A stretch of DNA of 64,000 nt from Apostichopus japonicus (Eukaryota; Echinodermata; Holothuroidea; Aspidochirotida; Stichopodidae): contig NC_092578.1 in assembly GCF_037975245.1 (NCBI RefSeq), positions 12,008,321 through 12,072,320 on the forward strand, given 5' to 3'. The notes under the pieces are model-generated. The model did not search any database. It saw nothing but the letters and a program-made list of their open reading frames with translations, and had not been told where the DNA came from. Below, piece after piece: positions 11,273 to 23,335 of the stretch. Position numbers and translations under genes: made by a program. Positions within the stretch are counted from its first letter, which is position 1; each line of letters opens with the position of its first letter.

Positions 11273-13336
11273 GGTCAATTCCATGATAAGGTCAACATCA
11301 TACCAAAAAATTTAAAATCATTGTACATTAAAATTGTATAAGTTTCCAATAAATAGAATACTTGTAGTTACTAAAAATAATTTTTTCACCCCAGAAACAT
11401 CATTTGTTTGATTATGGGGTCGGTAATAACAAATGGTTCCCGTAGTAACTAAATTATGAAAAAAACAGTGAAATTTCATTTTGTGCAGATTTGTACATAT
11501 TAATCATAGGTATCATCAGTGTTTTGGACTAATTATATTTGCTATAGCATAGTGCTCACTTAATAGCTTCAATTTTTTTTCTACATCAAGGCATTAGACA
11601 ATAGTGGTGAATTGAAAACACCCTCGATTTACTGTCACGCGAGTCACAAAATTTACTGTTTTTGTTTTTTTTCTCCTTGCCTGCACAATAGTTTTACTCC
11701 AAATAATGAATATCAAGTCTTCACATAGATACCAAAAGGATTACTGAATTTTCCTTTCCAGAAGATATTCAAATTTTGCGGAAAATCACCCTTTACGAAT
11801 GTCACGCGAGTCACGTCACGCGAGTCACGTCAATTCAAGATAGTGTTTCTACCTATTAACTGTGTGTTGGACTAATTATATTTGCTATAGCATAGTGCTC
11901 ACTTTATAGCTTCAATTTTATTTTGACATCAAGGCATTAGGCAACAGTGGTAAATTGAAAACAGTAAACACCCTCGATTTACTGCCACGTGAGTCACAAA
12001 ATTTACTGTTTTTGTTTTTTTTCTCCTTGCCTGCACAATAGTTTTACTCCAAATAATGAATATCACGTCTTCACATAGATACCAAAAGGATTACTGAATT
12101 TTCCTTTTCAGAAGATATTCAAATTTTGCAGAAAATCACCCTTTACGAATGTCACGCGAGTCACGTCACGCGAGTCACGTCAAATCAAGATAGTGTTTCT
12201 ACCTACTTACTGTGTGAAATTTGCAGGGATGCTATAGTTTGATGAAGGAATCACTGATTAAAGATATCATATATGCATTCCCCTTTAATTAGGCAACTTG
12301 AATAATATGGGCACACATAAAGCAACTAATTATGATAATTTCATTTGAAGTATCAGAAATTAAAATCATGAATATTTATTCGCAATATAATGCCTATTTT
12401 ATCACCACATTTGGAAAGTTAGCACTTTTCATTGATTTTTAAGTAATATACAAAATCATAATCTATATTTGTATCTGGCAATGCCATGTGCTATGACTTG
12501 ACAACCTTAAGGTTTTAACTGCTCAATCATTCCCAAAATCCTATGAGCGAATGTATCTTCTCAAATATTACACTTTTGGTTTATTCAAATATGACAAATG
12601 AGAATGGTAATTTGAATCACATTTTGATAGATCTCTTTCTTCTATAACTCTCAAATGAGTGACTTCAACAGACTAAATGTTGTTACAAATATTAATTGAC
12701 AAGATATATTGCCTGAACAACTGTACTACCCGTACAGTATATTACCTACTGTCTGCAGTCATGAAGGTAACTCGGGGACATTAATATCATCTGGACATTC
12801 CCAAGGGAAGTACCTTTTGGACACATTCTAGACCAATGAATGTTATATTTCACTATGCAAGATCTTTACCTTTGATTCACTACTGCATTTGGTCTAGAAC
12901 TATCCGAAAAGTGAACTAGTCACGCGAGTCACGTTTTCTTGTCACGCGAGTCACAATACATCTGCATCGTTATTTTCATGCGTTACAACATTTTTTCAAA
13001 GTTGCATAGCAATTGAGGTAGAGGTGTTTTTCAACTTCGGTATGATTACAAAAAGTGATTGGAAATATTTTAATAAGACATAAGAAATCAAACATTTGTG
13101 TGTGCATTCTGATTTTTGCTAATAGTAACTGTCACGCGAGTCACGTTTAGTTTATCGTCAATTTCACCCCCAATACTTGAGGTACAAATATTTTTTGTCT
13201 ACTGTTGTAAGCATTAAGGCTTACCTTACTGACTACATGAATGCTTTTCTCCCAGGTAATTTCTTTATTTGTTTAATGATATTAAAAAGAGAGGAATTTT
13301 AGTAAAAATGTCACGCGAGTCACCGTGGAATTGACC
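11273..13336. mobile_element. 2.06 kb insertion with GTCACGCGAGTCAC motif array
   Basis: The ends are GGTCAATTCCA (11273) and TGGAATTGACC (to 13336), an 11-bp inverted repeat. It is flanked by ATAT on both sides (11269-11272, 13337-13340). The inverted right arm (16064-16083) retains the empty site and shows a single ATATATAT there, consistent with a 4-bp target duplication. Inside, GTCACGCGAGTCAC occurs nine times exactly (11634, 11801, 11815, 12151, 12165, 12919, 12941, 13131, 13310) plus one two-base variant (11984). A 343-bp segment is tandemly duplicated (11524-11866 and 11867-12209). No transposase is encoded, so the copy is non-autonomous; the superfamily is not recognised. Confidence 0.75.
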
Positions 13337-13659
13337 ATATTCAATCCCCAGACCCCCTGTGCCCTTTTCTGATCGGGACCATCAAACCTTCCGTCCTCAA
13401 ACGTGTAAATGAAACCGGGCTTGCACCCTGACTATATGTTATGGCTGGTATTCTAATTGTGTCACTTTGGCTCAGGAAGCCACTTAGGACTCATTGGGGA
13501 ACTTTGAGGTGTGATCGACCGTGGATAGACACTGACGCAAACCCGTTAATATATGGGAGTTACGAGTGTCATGTAGGACTGATTACATTGAGTCAACTAT
13601 ATAATAGGGTAACTTGAGGGAAAACAGACCAGATGTGAATACCGACTCATTGAGAGATT

Positions 13660-13906
13660 TTGTACGATTTTGCACCCTTCATAAACACAACGTCAATTGT
13701 GCGAACAACACACGCTAAGTCAGGTCACAAGTCATCTGAGGTATTTAGGTCGTTCTTTTCGAACCTGTACTCCAGGGCTGCTATTAGCGAGGATCTCCAG
13801 GAAGACTTGTTGTCTGGTATAGACAAGCCCCCCCCCCTTCCCTTCATATACACAACGTCAATTCTGCGAACAACACACGCTAAGTCAGGTCACCAGTCAT
13901 CTGAGG
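13660..13906 (+). pseudogene. LINE ORF2 fragment in left arm
   Basis: In one frame it reads RTTHAKSGHKSSEV, SFFSNLYSRAAISEDL and LLSGIDK. This is the inverted partner of the segment that precedes the reverse transcriptase in the central LINE (right arm 15590-15740, - strand). The block 'acacaacgtcaatt...gtcatctgagg' occurs twice, at 13683-13743 and 13850-13906, on either side of a C run. That is a small local duplication not present in the right arm. Confidence 0.65.
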
Positions 13907-13979
13907 TCAACCAATAACACAAATAACCAAAACAACAACAATAACAACCAATAACACCAATAATGAAGGCGTGAAACCA

Positions 13980-15680
13980 TCATTCCCACACCAACCGGAC
14001 AAAGGGACACTCCAGCAAAAGGTGTTGCATAGTCCTGATGGCTTTACAGCCCACACAGGGACAAATCCCATAACCTAATCGCCACCTGACTAGGCGAAAA
14101 TGGTTAGTGATGAGGACCCCATGTGCAATCCTCCTCGCGAAGTCCCGGAGACGGCTATCTAGTGACTTACAACACACAGAACACCACACATCTGGAGAGA
14201 TGGCGGTTTGGCAAGCCGAGGGGGCCACGTTAAGCAGAACATCTGGCCCACCCTCCTCTTTGATTCTACAAAGTGAGTCACCAATCTGAGTATACACCCC
14301 TGAAGAGCGTGTGGCCTTTGGCCGGTTATTGGAAAAGGATCCGGGCCAGTAGTGGCGAAAAAGAAAACCACCCCAGAACCTAACAAAAAAGGCAAACGAG
14401 GGATTCTCAAACGCAAGAAGAACCTTTCAAAAGGAGAAAGCGCAGTTAAGATGATAGGTGGACCAAACCATGCCCACCCGCTCAAGGGGGTCTTTTACAG
14501 AACGGTCCTTTTGAGAAGGTTTGGTTTGCACTTTCCACAAATGAAATAAAAAATGATCCTCTCCAATCGCACCAAGGAATAATCTGGTGCAGCGATCACC
14601 GTACCAGGATACCAAAGGAGAGGAAAACATAAAACGATTGACAACTGTAACCTTCCCAGGGAGGGAGAGTCACCTCCGATTGAATGTGTCGAGCCTTGCC
14701 TCCACCTGATCAGCCTTCTCGGCCCAAGTGGTGGCCTCCGGGGCACCATAACCTAGCCAGATGCCGATTACCCTGATCATGACATCTGACCAAGTAGCAT
14801 CGAACGGGAGGGATTGGCCACGTCAACCTCCTGAATGCAGCTCTTTGGTCTTGGACGTGTTAAGTCTGGCACCATAGCCTCTTAGGAGGTGGCCAAAACC
14901 TTCGATAAAGGCTTGAAGGAGACGAGGTCCGACACAATACAAGTGACGTCATCGGCATATTGCACGCATTTAACTCTAGCCCCACCCGGTACATTGAAAG
15001 GTCGAAACCCCAAGCATCTGTCCAGCGAGGTACTGAGCGTTTCGCTGAAGAGAACATACAACAACGGGGGGAGGGGACAACCCTGACGGACTCCCCTTCG
15101 AACCGGGAAGGGACCAGAAGTAAATCCGTTAACAGTGACCATGCTCGTGACGTCCTTAGTAACGAGAACCAACGAATAAACACTGAGTTCAATCCAAAGG
15201 ACTCGCACAGCACAAGTCTGGAGAGGACCTACAATATCCGGCATCACATTCGCTAAGCGATTTCCTAATGCTTTGGCCAGGATTTTGTAGTCCAGATTTA
15301 ACAGCGATATTGTACGCCTATTAGGGTCCAAAGGGTCTCCCGACATTGGGAGGAGAACAATATTTCCAGCCCTCTGTATTTGGCTCATGTAATTCAACTG
15401 GAAAGAGGTAGCGAACACGTCTCTAAAGTCCCCACCGAGAACCTCCCAGAAGTCCTATATAACTCAACAGGGAGGCCATCGGGACCGGGGACTTTCCCTT
15501 CTTCATCGCTGCTACCGCTGTCCAGAGCTCACCAACGGAGAGATTCGAACCCAAGCTATCGTTTTACTATGAGGGGGGGGGGGGCTTGTCTATACCAGAC
15601 AACAAGTCTTCCTGGAGATCTTCGCTAACAGTAGTCCTGGGGTACAGGTTCGAAAAGAACGAGTTAAATGCCTCAGATGC
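13980..15680 (-). pseudogene. Decayed Tx1/L1-like LINE ORF2 (reverse transcriptase)
   Basis: On the - strand, an upstream piece (SFFSNLYPR, SEDLQEDLLSGIDK; about 15590-15678) is followed by the reverse transcriptase at 14882-15418. This has TISLLNLDYKILAKAL, GPLQTCAV, GPFPVRRGVRQGCPL and VQYADDVTCIVSD. Next come a thumb/connection region with a degraded F-x-WGK-type motif (14500-14750) and a C-terminal Cys/His cluster CPCVGC...HLLLECP (13980-14297). The order and wording fit non-LTR elements of the Tx1/L1 group. The frame shifts several times between these blocks. The stretch between QTCAV and SFGLNSVFIRW, where catalytic motif A with its aspartate should lie, is deleted, so the enzyme is inactive even apart from the frameshifts. 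It lies antisense to ABITRAM in its intron. Confidence 0.85.
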
Positions 15681-16082
15681 CTAGTGACCTGCTTAGCGTG
15701 TGTTGTTCGCACAATTGACGTTGTGTTTATGAAGGGTGCACAATCCTACAAAATCTCTCAATGAGTCGGTATTCACATCTGGTCTGTTTTCCCTCAAGTT
15801 ACCCTATTATATAGTTGACTCAATGTAATCAGTCCTACATGACACTCGTAACTCCCATATAATAACGGGTTTGCGTCAGTGTCTATCCACGGTCGATCAC
15901 ACCTCAAAGTTCCCCAATAAGTCCTAAGTGGCTTCCTGAACCAAAGTGACACAATTAGAATACCAGCCATAACATATAGCCAGGGTGCTAGCCCGGTTTC
16001 ATTTACACGTTTGAGGACGGAAGGTTTGATGGTCCCGATCAGAAAAGGGCACAGGAGGTCTGGGGATTGAATATATATGAAA

Positions 16083-16520
16083 TTTCCTTTTTTTTTCAGG
16101 GGGGCCATCTTGGATTCTGGCCGCCATCTTGGAAGTGGGTGGCCCAAGCAACATACCATGACCATCATCTGTTTCAGTGAGCTCGGAAACACCTTAATTG
16201 ACCCCTCATTTGTTCATCTCCGATTTTTACAGCCAGATATATGACATTTCCTTTTTTTCTGGCGGCCATCTTGGATTTTGGCCGCCATCTTGGAAGTGGG
16301 TTACTCAAGCAACATGCCATGATCATCATCTGTTTCAGTGACCCCGGAAACACCTGAATTGACCCCTCACATGTTCATCTCCGATTTTTACAGGCAGATA
16401 TATGACATTTCCTTTTTTTCTGGCGGCCATCTTGGATTTTGGCCGCCATCTTGAAAAATCGGAACCGATAAAGTGGGTTCCATGGATAAAATCAATAGAT
16501 AGGTCGAAAAGAAACTCCAT
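16083..16520 (-). repeat. Three tandem units with YY1-like motifs, right arm
   Basis: Inverted counterpart of the left-arm array. The motif pairs read on the - strand at about 16104-16133, 16261-16296 and 16422-16456, with the same roughly 160-bp period and the same order of units. The outermost unit in both arms has 'gatttttcaagatggcgg' where the inner ones have 'cttccaagatggcgg'. Confidence 0.8.
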
Positions 16521-16578
16521 GCCAAATTTGGTACTTTTGTCCGGCCGGTAACGTTAAAGTTGCTAAGCCACCTGACTA

Positions 16579-18475
16579 GTACAGAATTGTAACAGGAAGT
16601 GTACAGCACACTGTATTGTAGCCTTTACTGTACAATTACAGTGTGCGGAGTGTAGCCGAGCCACTATATACCACAGCCTGGATAGGCCTTTTATTGGGCT
16701 GTGTAAACACACTGTTAAAATATATAAATATAAGCAGTAGAAGTGATGTGGAATTACAACACTGATATAAATGAGCATATATTTACTCCTAAATTGCCAA
16801 CCAACTTATGCACTAAAATTTGTGCCCTTTCATCACAACGAATGGTCAAAATAAATCAAAGTTGATTTTTTATGAAGTGCACTCTGCAAACCAGAAATTT
16901 TGCTGTGAAAGTGATGTAATTAAGGCTAGAGAAATATTTTCTATTAGTAGCAACCATGTTTACATCTGCCATGAACTTGATCCATCTTGAAGCAAACAAT
17001 AACGAATACAGAAAATGCATTATGTTGAGTAATTAAGTTCTTACTTGCTGATCAGAAATAAAGAAAAGCTGTTAATGATGAGTCTGTAAATAAATCATGT
17101 TATTGAGTTCAATTAATGTACTGTGTCATCACTCAAATGAACATAAAATGTCATGTTTGTTGCATTATTGTATGTCTTTTTTATTTTGTACTCTTCCAAA
17201 CAAATATAAATTCTGGTGGAACTGTAAGTGTAAGTGGGTTAAGTTAGTGAATGATTGTTACCATTTTCCTGCTTTGAGTAATTAAGGAAACTAAAGAAGC
17301 CAATAGAATTGTCGTCTGACGAGGTAATTGATGGAACATGCAAATAACCCTAGCTGTTTAATGTTTGATTGCATATGCAAAATGAGCAAGGTCATATTCC
17401 AGGCATGTAATTCATATCACAGAGTTTAATTTTGTTAGTAGATACTTTATCATGCTATGATCTTGAAGTTATCTTAATTACAACAGAACGTGATCATAAA
17501 ATGACTGCCAATAATCTAGAATATAAAATATCTAGAGTATAAAATATGCCATCATGACATAGACTCAAAAACTGCTGTAAACATATGAAAGGAATGTCTA
17601 TGATGAATGAAAGTTAGTTTTGATTTGAAGTGAAGTCATGTTTAGAGCGGGATAGAGAGACATTAAACCTGCCTCAAATAAAGCCCAACAAACAGCTATT
17701 GGGACTTACTGTACAACTGTTCTCTGCTAATTTTATGCATCTAAGAGCAATCCTGGTTTGGATGTTGAAATTTGGAAAATAACAATTTTGACAATAAAGT
17801 CAGTGAAGTCAAGGGAAGCATTTTGAACGGTGAATTCTGTCCACAGTGATTGATCATAAGCCTGTTGCTGCAAAGTGAATAACTTATGTGTTTACTTCCT
17901 AGACTGGTTATTGATTTTCTTATTTGACCCAGGAATGTTGACATTCTACCCAGGCTATTTCTTCAGCTCTTCCTGTTTGTGTCAAAGTATTTGTGTAGCT
18001 GTCATTCAACACAGGTGTTATGTGGTAAACTGTTTGTGGCAGGTGCTGATTGGGTTAACTCTCCCCTCACCTGCTTTCGGCATCCAGTGTGGTGATAATA
18101 TGTTGGTAGTGAGTGATCAAGTAACTGATCTGGCATGTGCTCTGCTGCCACCTTTATGTAGGCATTGCTCCTCACATCTGGTGCACCATAGATATTTTAA
18201 TTGCCATAAGCCAATACAAGAATGAAAAAAGAAAAAAAAAGAAATATTGTGTGCTGCTGCCCAAATGCTATAACTGTGTTGAGATTAAATGTAAGTTTGA
18301 CTAGTCCTATAGCTACAGATGAATGACGTAATGATAGCTCTGCCTGGAAGTTTTAAATACTGGTCTAAATATTGGTGTTTTATTTGCTGTTGCCAGCAGA
18401 AAGAATCAATGTGATGGTGATGTGGTTTTTGTGTGCATCGTGTGGGTGTGTGTACAGTATGTGACACCTTGGCTT
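16579..18475. other. AT-rich intronic stretch, nothing recognised
   Basis: No exon, RNA gene or bounded repeat is visible. A 116-codon + strand ORF (17875-18225) has no recognisable domain and low complexity of composition, so it is treated as chance. Confidence 0.4.
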
Positions 18476-19921
18476 TTAAAGAGGTTATGAAATGAAAAAT
18501 TTTCATGTCTTGATATGGTTTGTCTACATTACTACAACACCACCCATGCACAACTTTCCATAAATACGGCTTCAAACGCCAGAAATTCGCTGTCAAAGTA
18601 TTCCCTAGAGACCTCTCGAGCTGCCACTCGTAAAAAAAAAGCAAAGCTGCCCACCGCAGTTCATCTGACGTCATCAAAGGAACCGTTTCAGCCAAAGCCG
18701 ACTCCCCGCTGTTTACCGATACGGCGTTATACAGTTAACAACATGTAATCACAACACCCTTCTCATCAATTGTCTTTTCCCGAATCTTCCGATTCCGAGG
18801 AAATAGGACTTCACCTCTCAGGACATTCGTAAGCTTTGACTAAAATTATTTTCTTGAGGAAGAAGAGGAGGAAATATTTTTGAGGGTGATGAAGATAATA
18901 TCAGTGTTTTTCCCTATCAATTGAGCCCCTTGCAGAAGAATTGTAAAATGATCCCGATGGCCGAGACGCGTCGCTGCCGTGTGAAGTCCCCGAGCTCAAC
19001 GGTTGGACGACCCTGAACTGAAACTGGTCGGTTGAGCATAAACAAAACCACCGTTATTAAGACCTTCCATGTGATTTAAATTATCTCAAATGTCGATGAT
19101 CCTGCTACTTTACTTCGCAGCGAAGCTTCTAGAATTTTGTGTCTTACATTGCAAGGAAAATGTGACATTCTGTTACAGTGCAACCCTATAATAGTACTGG
19201 TAACATGGCCCTATAACTAATAGACGTTGTGTAACAGGCTAGCCCGTGTAATTGTATCATCCAACTGTTAACGTACGTAAAATCACAACACAACGCCAGT
19301 TTTACCACAAAAGAAAACTTGCAGAGCTAGAATTGATTGTTCTAAAACCAACTAGCTTTAAGTTTTGTGCAAAATATTAGGTAACCAACTAAAAATCGTC
19401 ATTTGCTGTATCAAGGAGGCCTAGGCTATGGTCATAACAAGTAATTTGGTAACAGTATAACGTTGTGTATGTGTATGCGAGTCGTGTTCAAATTCTTCGA
19501 TTTCTGTCATCTTTTGGAGAAGCTTGCAGTAGAAATCCGTCTTTACTTGTGGTGGCGCAACCTGATACCACATAACGGCTCGGCATATTTAACAGTAACG
19601 AGATAAATTTACGTAAAAACAAAACTCCAAACACCAAATCAATTACTACGGAGCGCTACAACAGTGTAGTGTTGTGTGTTCTCAGACGTTTAAGAATGTA
19701 AACATAGCGTCTCGGAAGTGAGCTGAGTTCCTCGACTGACGTCACGCCGCATTACCGTAAATACAACAATTTTTCGAAAGTTTTTATTACCCTCAAATTT
19801 TTGATCGTTTATTCCTCGAGGATGCAAGCTTTGTTTGACACAAATTGGGTATCATTGGAAAGCTACGAGTATACAGAATACGATGAGAAAGATTTTTTTT
19901 TCCATTTCATAACCTCTTTAA
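18476..19921. mobile_element. TTAA-flanked non-autonomous DNA transposon
   Basis: The ends are TTAA|AGAGGTTATGAAATG (18476-18494) and CATTTCATAACCTCT|TTAA (19903-19921), a 15-bp perfect inverted repeat flanked by TTAA. The element is 1438 bp between the TTAA sites. It shares the TTAA site and the starting AGA with the 5627-7497 element, but the rest of the ends differ. It is GC-richer than its surroundings. No transposase domain was recognised; ORFs of 77 and 136 codons near the left end overlap each other on opposite strands. Confidence 0.75.
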
Positions 19922-19924
19922 ACA

Positions 19925-20680
19925 TGAAAACTCAAAATGTATCTGATGGATCTTCATATATGGTATTTTGATGCACTTTATTGAGTACAAGAACTCTAGG
20001 GAATCAGTGGAGGTCAAAGGTTATGTAAGGTCAACTGAGATCTAAGTAAGAAAGCCTTGTAAACACAATAACTCTATTGAAATTGGTGGACTTTGAAGGT
20101 CATTTGAAGTCAACTTCAGTCAATGCCTGAAAACCTTGTTAACACAATAACTGCGAAAAGTAATGTTTTGATGAACTTTATACCAGATATGTAGAGCCAG
20201 AACCCTATCAAACTGGTTGAGGTCAAGGTCATCTGAGGTCAATGGGTAAAAATCTGAAGACCTTTGATACTTGATTTCCTAAAATTATGTTTGTTGAACT
20301 TCATACTTGATATATGTAGATGACCTTGATGAATTCAAGCACCCTATTGAACTTGGTGGTCAAAGTTCATTTTGAGATCAACATATATAGGTCAAAGTCT
20401 GAAAACCTTGCAAACACAGTAACTACAATATAAAGCTTGTATAAAATTCTTACTTGGTGCAGTATGGATCCATCTTATTGAGTACAACTACTCTAAATGT
20501 AAAACTTGAATAAGCTACATAATTGTTGTGCATCTACACTATTGAGTACAACAACAATGATGTGTGTCAACTGTCATTTAAAGTAGACAGCTCAGTCAAA
20601 TTGGAAAATCTTGTATTCAGAACAATTCCAAAACTAAAACTTGGATGCACTTCATAATTGGTATTTTATGAAGTAAAAGA
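19925..20680 (+). repeat. AGGTCA-rich dispersed repeat cluster
   Basis: Four or five diverged tandem modules of about 150 bp share 'ttgagtacaagaac', 'gtggaggtcaaaggttatgt' and 'gaaaaccttgtaaacacaat'. They match the modules near 1-1165, 29060-30960, 38500-38870 and 58100-58690. Confidence 0.7.
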
Positions 20681-22584
20681 CCTAGAGTACAGTTTTAATT
20701 AATGTTTTTATATCAAATGTGTCTGGCAACAGGGAAATGCCACTCAGAGTGGCATTTTCTTGGTGGCAAAGAATCACTAATCCCCTTGGCTTACTTGTTT
20801 TGCAAGCAGGAAATTGAGTACAAATTGAATACATGTGATTGGTTCACTGCAAGACTTAGACTGCACTCTAAGACTGCACTATTTTGATGGTTGGCCTGCA
20901 CAATATGGACTAACTTTATACAAGTTGCATATGTTTAGTAACTTATAAGAACCATTGTTCGTAGTCATAAGTTTTTCACTTATAATATGGTGATGCATGA
21001 GAATCCAAATTAATTTTACTTCAGATAAAATTATTTGACTAACATTATAAGTGCATTTACCATATAACTTAACACTGAAAGCATCCTGACCTGTAGCATG
21101 GTTATATGGAAAACGGTGGACTTTACGTGTATAACTGATTCACCATGGTTACACTTTTATGTTGCTATATATGGATATATGGAACAATTTGTGCAAGTGC
21201 ACCAAATTAGGGCACTAGACAAAACACTTACAGGTACTGCAGGCATGTAAAAGTACAGGTCAACAAGAAGTATGCATGTATTTAGCAATGCATGGTGGTC
21301 TCGCTCAAACTATTTAACATGCCAGTATAAGTGTATCAAAGGGAAATGGGCCCTGTCTGCTTTCCTCAGAAAACTTTCTCAGTGATTCTGCAGGTCAAAA
21401 CAAAGTTTATCCCTTAACACCTGTCCATTAGCTACCATTAATGAGCACATTGCAGCCAAGATTACATTGGTGTGGCTTCTACAGGTCTGTATTTATTAGT
21501 GCAGTAGTTGCGCAGTATACATTATTAATTCTCTGCTGTGCAGTGTAGTCTGCTCATAAATGGGGTATGGCTTGAACCAATGATACTGTCGCGAGCTATT
21601 TTGCAGTTACAGATGATCTCCTGACTTCAGTTAATAGGCCTATGGTTAAAGACAGAATTCAGAATGTTTGCACCATGGTCTTTTCTAGGGTATTAGCTTG
21701 ATGAATTATGATTAGCTCACATTGAAATGTCACAGAATGGGTATTGATTGTAGACCAAAATATTTTAAACTATACTCTGACAAAAGCAATAATTGATTTT
21801 GAAGAAGCAACATACAGTACATTGGGAACTACTGTTTTGGTAAATGATGCAAACTTTCCATAATGCATGCCATTAATCGTGGCAACACTTGTCACCTTAA
21901 AAGGAAAGTTTCCTAATAGGAAATGAAATGTCAAAACATTTTCTTGAAAATGTGCTTCAGCCAGTTTTAACTATTTTAGTAGGATAGTTCAAACATTCAC
22001 TGAAACAAGTTTGAATATATACAGTTTTAAATTGCCTAAAGTAACCTTTTCAATCCCTTCGGGTTGTACACACCTAGCAATGTTTATTATCTGCACCTGT
22101 TTTCTCCCTCCCGTTCAAACTTTTGCTTTTATAAATACGTACAGTACCAGCTGTATCCTACAAGCTTACCCAATTAATGCTTACCCGCCATAACCTAGCA
22201 ACTTACCCAAAGTATCATACAAAAGTGATATATGCACAGCACACTGTTGACCTTATTGAAAAACAAATACACAAGATAACCAACAATACATAAACAATTT
22301 CAAACAAAAATTAAAATCATCTACAGCATCTACCAGCTGTGCTACAGAGAAACACTAAACTAGAACAGAACTGAACAATATCATAACAAAGAAGATTTCA
22401 TGAAGTTACCTACTTTATAGATACATTAGCAAGTGCTAAAGGAATGACGCAATTTCAAAGTGGATCTGTAACTCAATCGATTTACATATGGAGTTTATTT
22501 CTATGCGTTCTGTCAGTCACCACAGTGGCACAATTAGAAGATTTTTCATCATGCTGGGTATTAAAAAAAATTGGTCAGTTTTTT
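20681..22584. other. AT-rich intronic stretch, nothing recognised
   Basis: No exon, RNA gene or bounded element was seen. Confidence 0.35.
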
Positions 22585-23335
22585 GGTTCCTGAAAGCAAA
22601 GGAACCTTTTAGTCAGGTCACGTGTGTGTATTTATTTGGGTGACACTTTAGTTTGTATGCAGGATAACTCAATAAGAGAATGATTGATCAATGCCATACT
22701 TGGTGGGTAGGTGGTTCATAATGAGTTGATAAACCCTATCCATTTTGGTGCTCATTTCATGAATAATGATGAGGTCACACGGTCACATGTCAAAATCTTC
22801 AAATTGCAATAACTTGGCAACCATAAGTTGGAGTTTCTTCAAACTTGGTATGGTGATATTGGTACACCACCTATGCATGCTGATATGTCTTGCAATTGAA
22901 TCATGCATATTCATGAGGAGGCGGGCTGAGCATTATTTTGTAACAGAAGTTTGTATGTACAATAACTAGATAAGGGAATGATTGATCAATCAAATACTTG
23001 GTGGGTGGGTGGTCTGTAATGAGTTGATAAACCCTATTGATTTTAGTGCTCATATCATGAATATTAATGAGGTCACAGGGTCAAACGTCAAAAACTTCAA
23101 ATTGCAAAAACTAGACGATCATAAGTCGAAGTTTTATCAAGCGTGAACGTGTTATTGGTACAGTAGGTAGCAATTAGGTAACATGTGTATTTATGAGGAG
23201 GTGTGGCTCTGAATTATTTAGGTTACAAGTTTGTATGATAAATAACTTTGTGAGGCAATTATTGATCTTGCTTCATCATTACATACTGGAGTGTTGCCTG
23301 TTAATCAAATCAAGGAGCAGCAGCAAGGAACCATG
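22585..23335 (+). repeat. GGTTCC-hairpin repeat family, diverged copy C
   Basis: It starts GGTTCCTGAAAGCAAAGGAACC-like at 22585 and ends with 'agcaaggaacc' near 23330. The interior holds two to three tandem modules of about 290 bp ('gggaatgattgatcaat', 'gatactt ggtgggtgggtgg', 'gagttgataaaccctat', 'atgaggtcacagggtca'). Confidence 0.6.

Larger units (their letters stand above)
10755..16578. mobile_element. Composite inverted-repeat structure, 5.8 kb
   Basis: The left arm (10755-11272 joined to 13337-13840) and the right arm (15575-16578) are inverted copies of each other over about 1 kb. They meet outer ends that read TAGTCAGGTGGCTTAGCAAC in both arms. A possible 3-bp target duplication GTA flanks the ends (10752-10754 and 16579-16581). 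The left arm is split by a later 2.06 kb insertion. The left arm also has a 10-bp insertion near its outer end that the right arm lacks. The core between the arms carries a decayed LINE reverse transcriptase on the - strand. It could be a foldback-type DNA transposon that captured a LINE, or an inverted duplication of a LINE end; the shared sharp outer ends favour the former. Confidence 0.7.

Noticed and set aside
17875-18225. 116-codon + strand ORF
   Set aside because: No recognisable domain, no splice signals supporting it, and many Cys, Leu and Phe residues as expected from chance translation of T-rich DNA.
18285-18695. 136-codon - strand ORF
   Set aside because: It crosses the boundary of the TTAA-flanked element at 18476 and overlaps another ORF on the opposite strand. 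No domain recognised.
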